Both the position numbers and the translations under genes were made by a program. The notes beneath the pieces are model-generated. The model worked only from the letters and a program-made list of their open reading frames with translations, searched no databases and had not been told where the DNA came from. Shown piece after piece: positions 9,726 through 19,366 of a stretch of 64,000 nucleotides of DNA (positions are counted from its first letter, which is position 1; the number at the start of each line of letters is the position of its first letter). Source of the DNA: Sphingomonadales bacterium (GTDB lineage: Bacteria > Pseudomonadota > Alphaproteobacteria > Sphingomonadales > Sphingomonadaceae); the NCBI GenBank assembly GCA_012032285.1, contig JAAURJ010000002.1, forward strand, positions 1-64,000, in the 5' to 3' direction.

Positions 9726-10637
9726 TCACGCCGCAGATAGCATCCGGTTTTCACCGGCGATACGCAGCATCGCTTTTTGCAGCTTTTCAAAGGCGCGAAC
9801 CTCTATCTGACGCACGCGTTCGCGGCTGACATTATAAACTTGGCTCAACTCTTCCAATGTCTTGGGGTTATCAACCAGCCGCCGCTCGGCCAAAATATGC
9901 TTTTCGCGGTCATTAAGCCCTGCCATCGCCTCGCTCAGCATCCGGCTGCGCAGATTATCTTCCTGTGCATTGGCAACGCGTTCGTCCTGCAAGGGTTCGT
10001 TATCGACTAGCCAATCCTGCCATTGGCCGCCACTTTCGCCTTCATCGCGCATCGGCACATTAAGCGAGCTGTCGCCGCCCATTGCCATGCGGCGGTTCAT
10101 ATTATTCACTTCCTCTTCAGATACGCCCAGATCAGTTGCAATCTTAGCCAAAGCTTCTGGATTTAAATCTCCATCTTCAAAGGCTTCTAGGTTGTTCTTC
10201 ATACGGCGTAGGTTGAAGAAAAGCTTCTTCTGTGCGGCGGTGGTGCCAATTTTCACCAAGCTCCAACTGCGCAGGATAAATTCCTGCATTGACGCGCGAA
10301 TCCACCACATTGCATAGGTTGCAAGACGGAAGCCGCGATCGGGGTCAAATTTCTTTACGCCTTGCATAAGGCCAATATTCCCTTCGGAAATCAGCTCCGA
10401 TACGGGAAGGCCATAGCCGCGATAACCCATAGCAATTTTGGACACGAGCCGCAAATGCGACGTGACCAATTGTTCGGCTGCTTTGGGATCGCCATGCTCT
10501 TGATAGCGTTTGGCCAGCATGAATTCCTCTTCGGGTTTCAACACTGGAAATTTGCGGATTTCCGCCAAATAGCGGTTAAGGCTTTGGTCCCCCCCAAGGG
10601 CAGGGATTGTTGCCGGAACGTTTCTCGTCTCTGACAT
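9726..10637 (-). CDS. rpoH: RNA polymerase sigma-32 factor
   Basis: Sigma70-family regions 2 and 4; 'GYRGYGLPVSELISEGNIGLMQGVKKFDPDRGFRLATYAMWWIRA', 'QKKLFFNLRR' RpoH box. Confidence 0.95.
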   Translation of the reverse strand: MSETRNVPATIPALGGDQSLNRYLAEIRKFPVLKPEEEFMLAKRYQEHGDPKAAEQLVTSHLRLVSKIAMGYRGYGLPVSELISEGNIGLMQGVKKFDPDRGFRLATYAMWWIRASMQEFILRSWSLVKIGTTAAQKKLFFNLRRMKNNLEAFEDGDLNPEALAKIATDLGVSEEEVNNMNRRMAMGGDSSLNVPMRDEGESGGQWQDWLVDNEPLQDERVANAQEDNLRSRMLSEAMAGLNDREKHILAERRLVDNPKTLEELSQVYNVSRERVRQIEVRAFEKLQKAMLRIAGENRMLSAA

Positions 10638-10711
10638 ATATATTCCTCATATTATGTTTCCCACCGGGCCTTCCAATTAAGCACCCATTGGTGAAACGGT
10701 TATCTTCTATC

Positions 10712-11593
10712 TTATACTCGTAACTGAGTTAACAGTTCCTGCATATCGTCAGGAAGGTTACTGGAGAAAGACATTTTTTCTCCTGTAATTGGATGGATAA
10801 AGCCAAGATTTGCCGCGTGCAAGGCCTGCCGCGCAAAAATGGACTGATTTGGTCCAATTCTATATGCTTTTTGTCGATTAGCGTAAACGGGATCACCGAT
10901 CAGGGCGTGGCCGATATGCGCCATATGAACCCGCACCTGATGCGTGCGCCCTGTTTCCAGCGTGCAACTAACCAAAGCGCATTTATTCAGCGCTTCTTCC
11001 ATCTTATAATGGGTAACGGCCCGCTTGCCCTTGCTTTCGGATAAGACAGCCATTTTTTTGCGGTCATGGGGTGATCGGCCAATTTGACTGCTTATTGTGC
11101 CAGCGGGCGGGGCAGGAATCCCTTTTACAATGGCGAAATAGCGCCGATATATATCATGCGCTGCGAACAGCTTGGCCAACCCTTCATGCGCGGCATCGCT
11201 TTTGGCCACGGCGAGCAGGCCAGAGGTGTCTTTGTCGATCCGGTGGACAATTCCGGGCCTCTCAACACCGCCTATGCCCGATAAGCTTCCCTTGCAATGG
11301 TGGAGCAATGCATTGACTAACGTGCCGTCGGCATGGCCCGCCGAAGGATGGACAACAAGGCCAGCAGGCTTGTCAACAATGATCAGATGATCATCCTCAT
11401 AGACAATTGGCACGCCGATATCCTGAGCAATGGCTTGGGCAGGGCGGACAGGGGGCAGGGTGAGGGCGAAACTTTGTCCCTGATATTTTTTGCTCGCACT
11501 ATCATGAACAGCCTGCTGGCCGATTACAAGCCCGCCATCCGCTATCAGAGCCTGGAGCCGCGCACGCGATAAATCCGGCAGCGCCGCCGCCAA
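10712..11593 (-). CDS. rluD: RluA-family 23S rRNA pseudouridine synthase; true start likely upstream (~11657) with an indel in a C5T6 tract
   Basis: 'PGIVHRIDKDTSGLLAVAKSD', 'TGRTHQVRVHMAHIGHALIGDPVY'. In-frame upstream codons NTILTGIIGEGRLDRALAAALPDLSRARL resemble the S4-domain N-terminus, but no normal start is in that frame. Confidence 0.9.
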   Translation of the reverse strand: MAAALPDLSRARLQALIADGGLVIGQQAVHDSASKKYQGQSFALTLPPVRPAQAIAQDIGVPIVYEDDHLIIVDKPAGLVVHPSAGHADGTLVNALLHHCKGSLSGIGGVERPGIVHRIDKDTSGLLAVAKSDAAHEGLAKLFAAHDIYRRYFAIVKGIPAPPAGTISSQIGRSPHDRKKMAVLSESKGKRAVTHYKMEEALNKCALVSCTLETGRTHQVRVHMAHIGHALIGDPVYANRQKAYRIGPNQSIFARQALHAANLGFIHPITGEKMSFSSNLPDDMQELLTQLRV

Positions 11594-11659
11594 TGCGCGG
11601 TCTAACCTTCCTTCACCGATTATGCCGGTTAATATGGTATTTTTTCCCCCATATCATAA

Positions 11660-12100
11660 ATGTGGGGCATGACATTGTGCATATCAAGACAGCATCTGGC
11701 CCAAATGGTCGATTATGCAAAGGCGGCGCATCCGAAAGAATGCTGCGGATTGTTATTGGGAGAAGAATGCCGGGTTCTCAAAATATTACCAGCAGCGAAC
11801 ATTGCAGAGGATAAACACGTTCGTTTCGAAATAGATCCTGCGGCTTTACTATCTGTTCAAAAATCGGAACGCGAAGGCGGAGCGAAGTTGATCGGCTATT
11901 ATCACTCCCACCCAAATGGCAGGCTTGAACCTTCGCAAACAGATGCCGCCATGGCGGCACAGGACGGCAAATATTGGCTGATTATTGCAGATGGGCAGTT
12001 ATCTGCTTGGGTCACGTCCCAAAAAGGGAGGCTGCATAACCGTTTTGATCCTGTAGAAATGATTTCTAAGGTTGAAACACATGGACCGAGCGGCCATTAG
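11660..12100 (+). CDS. JAMM/Mov34 (M67 family) metallopeptidase
   Basis: ECCGLLLGE ... YYHSHPNGRLEPSQTD: E + HxHPx(7-8)SxxD JAMM signature. Confidence 0.88.
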   Translation: MWGMTLCISRQHLAQMVDYAKAAHPKECCGLLLGEECRVLKILPAANIAEDKHVRFEIDPAALLSVQKSEREGGAKLIGYYHSHPNGRLEPSQTDAAMAAQDGKYWLIIADGQLSAWVTSQKGRLHNRFDPVEMISKVETHGPSGH

Positions 12101-12116
12101 GGGGCGGAGTTTCAAA

Positions 12117-12135
12117 TTAAAGAGCATTTAACCAT
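12117..12135 (+). promoter_or_regulatory. Candidate CtrA binding site at chpT (TTAA-N7-TTAACCAT)
   Basis: TTAA AGAGCAT TTAACCAT at 12117-12135; chpT ATG at 12134. Confidence 0.6.
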
Positions 12136-12784
12136 GTCCGATACCCAGATTGATCTTGCCAGCCTGCTTTGTTCGCGTCTGTGCCATGATCTGCTTAGCC
12201 CGGTGGGCGCAATGAATAACGGTCTTGAATTGCTGGCCGACGAAAATGACCCGGAAATGCAGAAACGATGCCTGCAATTGCTGACTGACAGCGCGAAATC
12301 GGCTGCGGATAAGCTGAAATTTTTTCGTCTTGCCTTTGGCGCAGCAGGCGGATTTGGTCCTGCGGTTGACCCTGCAGAGGCAAGGGCCGTGATTGAACCC
12401 TTGGTGACGGGCAGTGGCAGGACAGAGCTTGTCTGGTCAGTTCCGGCAGAATTACTGTCAAAGCGGGTGGTGAAAATCCTGCTCAATCTTGTTTTTATCG
12501 CCAATGATATGCTGGTGCGTGGCGGAACATTGTCGGTTGGTGCAGAAAACCGCGGGGAAGAACAGGAAATCGTGATCAGTGCCACAGGGCCAAAGGTGAT
12601 TTTGGATGAGGCTATTAAGGCGGCTTTGACCGGCGATCTTGACGAATCCTCGATTGATTCGCGCAATGCGGCGGCATGGATGGTGCGCGGACTTACAGTG
12701 CGAGATGGCGGTGTGTTGCAGCTTGCTGAACCAGATGCAGAAACCAAGATATTTGGTGCGATCATCCGGGGCGGAGCCGCATAG
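12134..12784 (+). CDS. chpT: Histidine phosphotransferase ChpT
   Basis: 'LASLLCSRLCHDLLSPVGAMNNGLELL' with phosphoacceptor His context typical of ChpT; position upstream of cheA. Confidence 0.92.
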   Translation: MSDTQIDLASLLCSRLCHDLLSPVGAMNNGLELLADENDPEMQKRCLQLLTDSAKSAADKLKFFRLAFGAAGGFGPAVDPAEARAVIEPLVTGSGRTELVWSVPAELLSKRVVKILLNLVFIANDMLVRGGTLSVGAENRGEEQEIVISATGPKVILDEAIKAALTGDLDESSIDSRNAAAWMVRGLTVRDGGVLQLAEPDAETKIFGAIIRGGAA

Positions 12785-12892
12785 CTGGCGCCTGATCCTG
12801 ATTATCCCGCCTGCGGGGATTGACGCAGCGCTGTAAACAGCTTTTTAACCATATTTGTCCAAAGCTGATCCCGAACCAATTGGGATGGATCT

Positions 12893-15290
12893 ATGGACGA
12901 CCTGTTAGAAGAATTTATTGCCGAGACTCGAGAGACGCTGGAATTGCTATCCGGGCAGCTGGTACAATGGGAAAAAGAGCCCGACGACCGCGCCCTTGTC
13001 GACAGCGTTTTCCGTTTTGTTCATACGGTAAAGGGCAGCTGCGGCTTTCTCGATCTGCCGCGCTTGTTGCGGCTTAGCCATGCGGCCGAAGATTTATTAA
13101 GCAGCGCTAGAGATGGCCTTGTGTCGCCAACCACCGACCTTGTAACGGCGGTTTTGGCGGTGATTGACCGGATTGCCGACCTTACCAATGCTTTGGAAAG
13201 CGGCCAATCGGTTTACGACAATGATGCCGAATTGATTGATGCGATGCTCGCCTTTGTGCCCAAGGGTGATAATGATAGCTACAGCGTTTCGATTGATCCA
13301 TCCGAAGCGGTTAAGCAAATGGCCGACATCGACCTTGAAATGGCCGACGGCATGGTTGGTAATCCCAAAAACCGTTCCGTGCGTGTTTCGTTGCAATTAC
13401 TTGATAAGCTCATGAACGGTGTATCTGACATGGTGCTGGCCCGGAATGAGGTTTCGCGGCAGCTGCGTAAAAGCCATATTAATTCCGATCTGGATCATAG
13501 CTTTAGCCGTCTTTCTTCTTCGGTTGCTGAAATGCGGGATGCTGTTGGTCTGATGCGAATGCAGCATATTGACCGGCTTTTTTCCTCTCTGCCCCGTTTA
13601 TTGCGCGATATATGTCAGGAATTGGGTAAAGATATTGACCTGCATATCGAAGGCAGCGAAGTAGAAGTGGACCGGGAGATGGTTGAGGCGCTGCGCGACC
13701 CGCTTGCGCATATTTTACGCAATGCAGCCGACCATGGTATTGAAAGCGTCAATGAGCGCCGAGCCGTAGGCAAAAGTCCAACAGGCTTGATAAAAATTAC
13801 CGCGCGGCAATCGGGCAATCAGATCATGATTGAAATTGCCGATGATGGCCGGGGCATCGACCTTGAAAAATTGGCGACAAAAGCCATCTCCTCGAAACTG
13901 ATATCCGCACCACAATGGCAGAAAATGGCGGAGAAGGCACAGCTTGCAACAATATTTATGCCGGGATTATCAACCGCTGAATCGATAAGCTCGATTTCCG
14001 GTCGTGGTGTAGGCATGGATGTCGTCAAAACCAATTTACAGGCTGTAGGCGGCACAATTGATTTGGAAAACCATGTAGGGCAGGGGCTAAAAATGACATT
14101 GCGCCTGCCACTGACCTTATCGATCATTGCCGGGCTGTCGGTTAAAGCAGGGGACCAGATTTTCGGTATATCGCGCAGTTCGGTCATCGAGATATTGTCA
14201 ACCTCCAACAAAAATGTAGTGATTGAGGAAGTTGGCGGCACCAATATTGCCTGTATTCGCGGCATCCGTATGCCCTATGCCGGCAGAGGATATTGCTCAG
14301 GCTTGGAAATGGTTTCAGCTGAAAAGAAAATAGCCGCACATTAATCGTCATTCGTCCCGCCGTCGGTGCGACCTTTGCACTTGATGTAGCGGCGGTCATT
14401 GACAATGAGGAACTGGTTGTGAAACCCGGTGCGCCGCTGATTATGGCAACGGGCCTTTACGCCGGCGCATCGCTGCCAGATAATGGCCGACCGATGCTGC
14501 TTCTCGATTCGAGCGGTCTTGCTGCTGCAATTGGTATTGATTTGCAGGACAAGAATTTCACCGAAGAGCAAAAAGCGAGCGATCAGGAAACCGATAGCGC
14601 TCGTCTGGCGGCTTTGCTGTTCATTGGCATTGATGGAAAAAATCGGCAATCCGGCTTTCCGTTATCGACCGGATGGAGGATTTTGCTGCGGAAAAAATCC
14701 GTTTTTCGGGTGGAAAATTGCGGGTTGCATCGGACGGCGACTTAATAGAGATTTTTGGCCTTGAATCAGCGCCGGAGCGCGGCGATGTTCAAATGCTTCG
14801 CTTGTCCGATGGCAGGGAAAGCAAATATCTGGCCGTATCCGAGGTGCTCGATATATTCTCAGTTGATGGTGATATTGTGCCCAGCGCCCTGCCGGATCAG
14901 CACGAAGGCATTGTGCAGGTTGGCGATGAGATGATTGAACTTGTCAATCCTTTCCAGTTTTTTGAAGCAAGCCAGAGTAACCGCTTTGCAGGCGGCAAAC
15001 GCCCCTTATGCTTTGTCGAAGCCCGCGAAGATGATTTGTGGGAACGACGGATTTTGGAACCCTTGCTAACCGCTTCGGGGTATAAGGTTAGCTATGACGT
15101 TGCCGACCGGGAAAAAGCCGAAGTGGTTTTGGGCAAGGAAGATAGCGACGCATCGGAGCAGGTTGATGGCCGTTTGCTGCGGCTTCGCGATAGCAGCTTT
15201 GCCGGACCTGCCGCCCATCCCAGTATCTATCGCTATGACCGGATCGGTCTGATTTCTGCGATAGAACATAAATTGGCAGGAGGCCGTTAA
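12893..15290 (+). CDS. cheA: Chemotaxis histidine kinase CheA, disrupted by several single-base frameshifts
   Basis: Hpt 'FRFVHTVKGSCGFL', dimerisation and HATPase domains; continues in other frames as LIVIRPAVGATFALDVAAVIDNEELVVKPGAPLIM (~14340-14640) and MEDFAAEKIRFSGG...AGGR (14673-15290). Confidence 0.9.
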
Positions 15291-15291
15291 T

Positions 15292-15726
15292 ATGCAATGC
15301 CTATATCTTATTGCTCGTATCGATGGTGCCCGGGTCGCGATTGAAAGCGATTTGGTTGAATCTGTGGTTCATGTGAATGATGTGGTGCCTGTTCCGCAAA
15401 GTGACCCTGCAATTTCCGGCCTGTTCGCTTTGCGCAGCCGGGTGCTGACTTTGATTGACAGCCAATATATTGTGACGGGAAATCCAAAGCCAGTGGAGAA
15501 AAAATCGCTTGCTATTATAGCCGAAATTGCCGGCCATCATTTTGGCTTATTGGTGGAATCGGTCGAAGATGTCGTCACAATTGATAGTGCGCAGATTGAA
15601 AATAATGTTTCGCCTCCGGTCAAATGGGCCGGGCTTGCAACCGGATTGGTGGAAGTCGGCGGTGAGATTGCAATCATTATCGATCCCGCGCAATTGGTGT
15701 CGGGGAATAAAGCACTGGCAGCTTGA
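15292..15726 (+). CDS. cheW: Chemotaxis protein CheW
   Basis: CheW-like domain following cheA: 'ISGLFALRSRVLTLIDSQYIV', 'GHHFGLLVESVEDVVTID'. Confidence 0.88.
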   Translation: MQCLYLIARIDGARVAIESDLVESVVHVNDVVPVPQSDPAISGLFALRSRVLTLIDSQYIVTGNPKPVEKKSLAIIAEIAGHHFGLLVESVEDVVTIDSAQIENNVSPPVKWAGLATGLVEVGGEIAIIIDPAQLVSGNKALAA

Positions 15727-15768
15727 TCGCATCCACATTCGCAATAAATTTCTGAAATTTGGGCAAAA

Positions 15769-15783
15769 TTAACCATTCGCTAA
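15769..15783 (+). promoter_or_regulatory. Candidate CtrA site upstream of cheY (TTAACCATTCGCTAA)
   Basis: TTAACCAT octamer plus TTAA-N7-CTAA spacing, ~56 bp upstream of the cheY ATG. Confidence 0.45.
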
Positions 15784-15831
15784 CACCAGCCATTTATTCC
15801 TTAGACAGGATGTTCTCATAAGGTGGATGGT

Positions 15832-16194
15832 ATGAAAAACTGCTTGATAGTTGATGATAGCAAGGTGATCCGTAAGGTTGCCCGGCATATATTGGAAACA
15901 ATGGAATTCAATGTTTCGGAGGCCGCAGATGGTCAGGAAGCGTTGGAACATTGTAATGACAATTCGCCGGATGTGATCTTGCTTGATTGGAATATGCCGA
16001 TCATGAGCGGCATGGATTTTCTAAAGGCCTACCGGGCCGCTGCTGCTTCTTCAGCAAAAGTAATTTTTTGCACCACAGAAAATGGCATTGGTCATATTCA
16101 AGCGGCTATTGCGGCAGGCGCCGATGAATATGTTATGAAACCATTTGACCGTGAAACGCTTGAGGCGAAACTGCAAATTGTTGGCTGTATCTAA
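15832..16194 (+). CDS. cheY: CheY-like response regulator
   Basis: 'CLIVDDSKVIRKVARHILE', 'DVILLDWNMPIMSGMDFL', 'ADEYVMKPFD'. Confidence 0.93.
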   Translation: MKNCLIVDDSKVIRKVARHILETMEFNVSEAADGQEALEHCNDNSPDVILLDWNMPIMSGMDFLKAYRAAAASSAKVIFCTTENGIGHIQAAIAAGADEYVMKPFDRETLEAKLQIVGCI

Positions 16195-16206
16195 GGCGGC
16201 TGGAAA

Positions 16207-17295
16207 ATGCTCGCTTTGAAACCCGACTATGGCGACCGCAAAAGTCCTTCTGGCAACCCGATTAGGGTGATGCTGGTCGATGATAGCGTTGTTGCGCGTT
16301 CTATTTTTGAACGCATATTGTCAGGAAGTCAGCAAATAGAAATTGTCTGTCAGGCCGAAAATCCGGATATAGCGATTGATTTATTGGCCAGGCATAAGGT
16401 CGATATCATCCTTCTCGATATTGAAATGCCGCGCCGTTCGGGATTGGATGCGCTTCCAGACCTGCTTCAAAAATCCAGTGGTGCGCGAATTCTGGTTGTG
16501 TCTTCCTTCGCTGAGGAGAATGGGCCGGGCGCAATCCAGGCTCTGTCCTTAGGTGCCTGCGACACCCTTGGTAAACCTGGCAGGTCCGGTTTCACCGGAC
16601 GCTTTTCCCAGACACTACTCGAAAAAGTGATCCATTTAGGCAATTCAGAGCGGTCAAATGACATTGCAGTCGCAGAAGTGCCTACTGTCCAGCCGCAAAG
16701 CAAAGTCGAATTAAAAATGCCCGATTGCATCGCAATTGGTGCGTCCACAGGCGGTATACCCGCCATTTATGATGTTATTGCAAATTTGAAACCAGACATT
16801 GACTGTCCGATTTTCATAACCCAGCATCTGCCGCATACATTTATGTCCTTTTTTGCCAAGCAATTGGGCAGTCAGACAGACAGGATTGTCTGCGTGGCGG
16901 AGCCTGGCATGGCGGCGAAGAAAAACCACATCTATATTGCACCGGGCGAAGCGCACCTTATTTGCCGTAAATCAGGACGTGATGTCGTAATGGATCATTT
17001 CGAGGATCAGGAAACAACGCGATACTGCCCTTCGGTCGATATCATGTTCGCATCTTTGGCACAGGTTTATGGTGACGGTGTAATTGCTGTGGTGCTGAGC
17101 GGAATGGGTAGCGATGGTACGATAGGCGCAGAAAAGCTATCTGACAGCGGAAGCCATATTTTAGCTCAGGATGCGGCTAGTTCTGTCGTTTGGGGGATGC
17201 CGGGTAATATCTCTCGACTAGGTCTAGCGTCGGGAGTTATGCCGCCCGCAGCCATCGGCAAGATGATTTCTAATGCTTCCGGGGGAGTTGGATGA
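16207..17295 (+). CDS. cheB: Chemotaxis response regulator protein-glutamate methylesterase CheB
   Basis: Receiver domain plus methylesterase motifs 'IGASTGGIPAIYDV', 'ITQHLPHTF', 'VVLSGMGSDGTIGA'. Confidence 0.95.
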   Translation: MLALKPDYGDRKSPSGNPIRVMLVDDSVVARSIFERILSGSQQIEIVCQAENPDIAIDLLARHKVDIILLDIEMPRRSGLDALPDLLQKSSGARILVVSSFAEENGPGAIQALSLGACDTLGKPGRSGFTGRFSQTLLEKVIHLGNSERSNDIAVAEVPTVQPQSKVELKMPDCIAIGASTGGIPAIYDVIANLKPDIDCPIFITQHLPHTFMSFFAKQLGSQTDRIVCVAEPGMAAKKNHIYIAPGEAHLICRKSGRDVVMDHFEDQETTRYCPSVDIMFASLAQVYGDGVIAVVLSGMGSDGTIGAEKLSDSGSHILAQDAASSVVWGMPGNISRLGLASGVMPPAAIGKMISNASGGVG

Positions 17296-18152
17296 TGCAG
17301 ACGGAAAATGCCTATAAGAAATTGTCCGATTTGCTGGAGGAGCGCACGGGCCAGGTGCTCGTTGCGAACCGCCATTGGCGCGTGGAAATGGCGCTAAAAC
17401 CCATTATGCGGGAAAATTCCATACCCGATATCAATACATTGACAGCGATATTGGACGGTGATTCCAATAGCAATTTGGCAAAGCAATGCGTGGAGGCGAT
17501 GATTAATAACGAAACCTGTTTTTTTAGAGACCAAGCCAATTTTGCCTTGCTGACCGGCCCCATTTTTGATTCGATGCGCGAACACCGCAGCCAAAGCAAA
17601 AGGCTAAGGATTTGGTCATCGGCCTGTTCCACAGGGCAGGAAGCCTATTCTTTGGCGATGAGCCTATCGGAAAATCGTGACAAATGGCGTGATTGGAATA
17701 TTCAGATCATGGCAACCGATGTGTCAACCTCCGCTTTGGAGCAGGCGCGCGCCGGGCGTTATTCCCAATTTGAGATACAACGCGGCCTTCCAGTGACCAT
17801 GATGCTGAAATATTTCACACAGGATGGCGAGGAATGGGTAGCAAATCCGTCTTTGAGCAAGATGATCAATTTTGCCGAGCATAATATGTTGAAGCCCGGT
17901 CACCATATGGGGCAGTTTGATATCATTTTATGCCGCAATATGCTGATGTATCTGTGTGATGAAAAGCGTAAACTCGCTCTGGAGCAGCTTAATGGATCAC
18001 TTGCACCCGATGGCATCTTGATGCTGGGCGCAGCAGAAACGGTCATCGGTCAAACTGAAAAATTCCGTTCAAGCACTGAGTTTCGCGGTTTTTACGAAAA
18101 GAGCGACCGGCCTACGGCTGAATCCATGTTTGCGCGGCGTGCATCCGCGTAA
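17292..18152 (+). CDS. cheR: Chemotaxis protein methyltransferase CheR
   Basis: 'NNETCFFRDQANFALL', 'RIWSSACSTGQEAYSLAM', 'FDIILCRNMLMYL'. Confidence 0.95.
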   Translation: MMQTENAYKKLSDLLEERTGQVLVANRHWRVEMALKPIMRENSIPDINTLTAILDGDSNSNLAKQCVEAMINNETCFFRDQANFALLTGPIFDSMREHRSQSKRLRIWSSACSTGQEAYSLAMSLSENRDKWRDWNIQIMATDVSTSALEQARAGRYSQFEIQRGLPVTMMLKYFTQDGEEWVANPSLSKMINFAEHNMLKPGHHMGQFDIILCRNMLMYLCDEKRKLALEQLNGSLAPDGILMLGAAETVIGQTEKFRSSTEFRGFYEKSDRPTAESMFARRASA

Positions 18153-18216
18153 AGCCGTCCAAACCTGTTTTCTTAAACGGATTGGCAAGCGCGGCCGCTT
18201 TGCCTAAAACGTCCCA

Positions 18217-18903
18217 ATGATTTGGACACCGTCCCCCAATTTTGGCGAGCGCACTTTACCTGTTAGCATATTGGTTTTGCATTACACGGGTATGCAAAGC
18301 GGGCCAGCGGCAATTGACTGGCTGGCCAACCCTGTTTCCGGCGTTTCTGCGCATTATGTCGTCGAGGAAGATGGTCAAGTGGTGCATATGGTGCGCGAGG
18401 AGCAACGCGCCCATCATGCTGGCAAATCGCATTGGCGCGGTATCACCGACATTAACAGCGCCAGTATTGGAATAGAAATTGTCAATCCTGGACATGAATG
18501 GGGCTATCGTCCCTTTCCAGCAGAACAGATGGAGGCGGTTGCGCGTTTGTCATCGGAAATTGTGCAAACATACACCATCGAACCCCGCAATGTGGTGGGT
18601 CATAGCGATATTGCGCCGGCGCGAAAGGAAGATCCCGGTGAGCTTTTCGATTGGGAGTTATTGGCCAAATTAGGGATTGCTGTTCCTCGTCCAAGGAAAA
18701 ATCTGGTGGATCCAGGCTGGAGCGACGCATCCTTCTTGCTGGCTTTGGGCAGATATGGCTACGACATTAGCGACGGGCGGGCCGCTGTTGTGGCATTTCA
18801 ACGCCGTTTTCGCCCTGAAAATATAGATGGTATGATAGACGGGGAATGCCGTGCGATTTTATGGAAGCTTTTATTGGAATATGAAACGGGTGGCACTATA
18901 TAG
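18217..18903 (+). CDS. N-acetylmuramoyl-L-alanine amidase (AmpD/AmiD type) with peptidoglycan-binding C-terminus
   Basis: 'VLHYTGMQSGPAAIDWL', 'SAHYVVEEDGQVVHMVREEQRAHHAGKSHWRG', 'VVGHSDIAPARKEDPG'. Confidence 0.92.
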   Translation: MIWTPSPNFGERTLPVSILVLHYTGMQSGPAAIDWLANPVSGVSAHYVVEEDGQVVHMVREEQRAHHAGKSHWRGITDINSASIGIEIVNPGHEWGYRPFPAEQMEAVARLSSEIVQTYTIEPRNVVGHSDIAPARKEDPGELFDWELLAKLGIAVPRPRKNLVDPGWSDASFLLALGRYGYDISDGRAAVVAFQRRFRPENIDGMIDGECRAILWKLLLEYETGGTI

Positions 18904-18908
18904 GGTTT

Positions 18909-19324
18909 GCCAGAGGGCCGGGCGGCCGCTGCCATAGGGGTAACCTTATGGGGGAGGAAAGTCCGGGCTCCAGCGAGGAACGGTGCCGGGTAACGCCCGG
19001 CGTTTTTTTCTTTCGGGGAAAATTCAGGGATAGTGCCACAGAAATCATACCACCGCGCTTCGGTGCGGCAAGGGCGAAACGGTGCGGTAAGAGCGCACCG
19101 CGGCAATGGCAACATGGCCGGCACGGTAAACCCCACCGGGAGCAAAACCGAATAGGGACGGCGTATCCTTTACAGGATGGGCATCCTCCTGCCTAGTCGT
19201 CCGGGTTGGTTGCTAAACCGTTGCAGCAATGCAGTGGGTAGAGGAATGGTCGCACATCTGCTTTTACCTTGGCGCTATGTCTAGGTGAGGCGGAGGACAG
19301 AACCCGGCTTATAGGCCCTCTGGC
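18909..19324 (+). ncRNA. rnpB: RNase P RNA (class A)
   Basis: P1 GCCAGAGGGCC/GGCCCTCTGGC; conserved GGGGGAGGAAAGTCCGGGCTCC, GTGCCACAGAAATCATACC, GGTAAACCCCACCGGGAGCAA, GGACAGAACCCGGCTTATAG; T-tract downstream. Confidence 0.96.
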
Positions 19325-19366
19325 ATTTTTTTGGGCTTTGAATAATCTCACGGCCCTGTTTATGGG

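Noticed and set aside
12112-12765. 217-aa minus-strand ORF opposite chpT
   Set aside because: Shadow ORF; chpT motifs are clear on the + strand.
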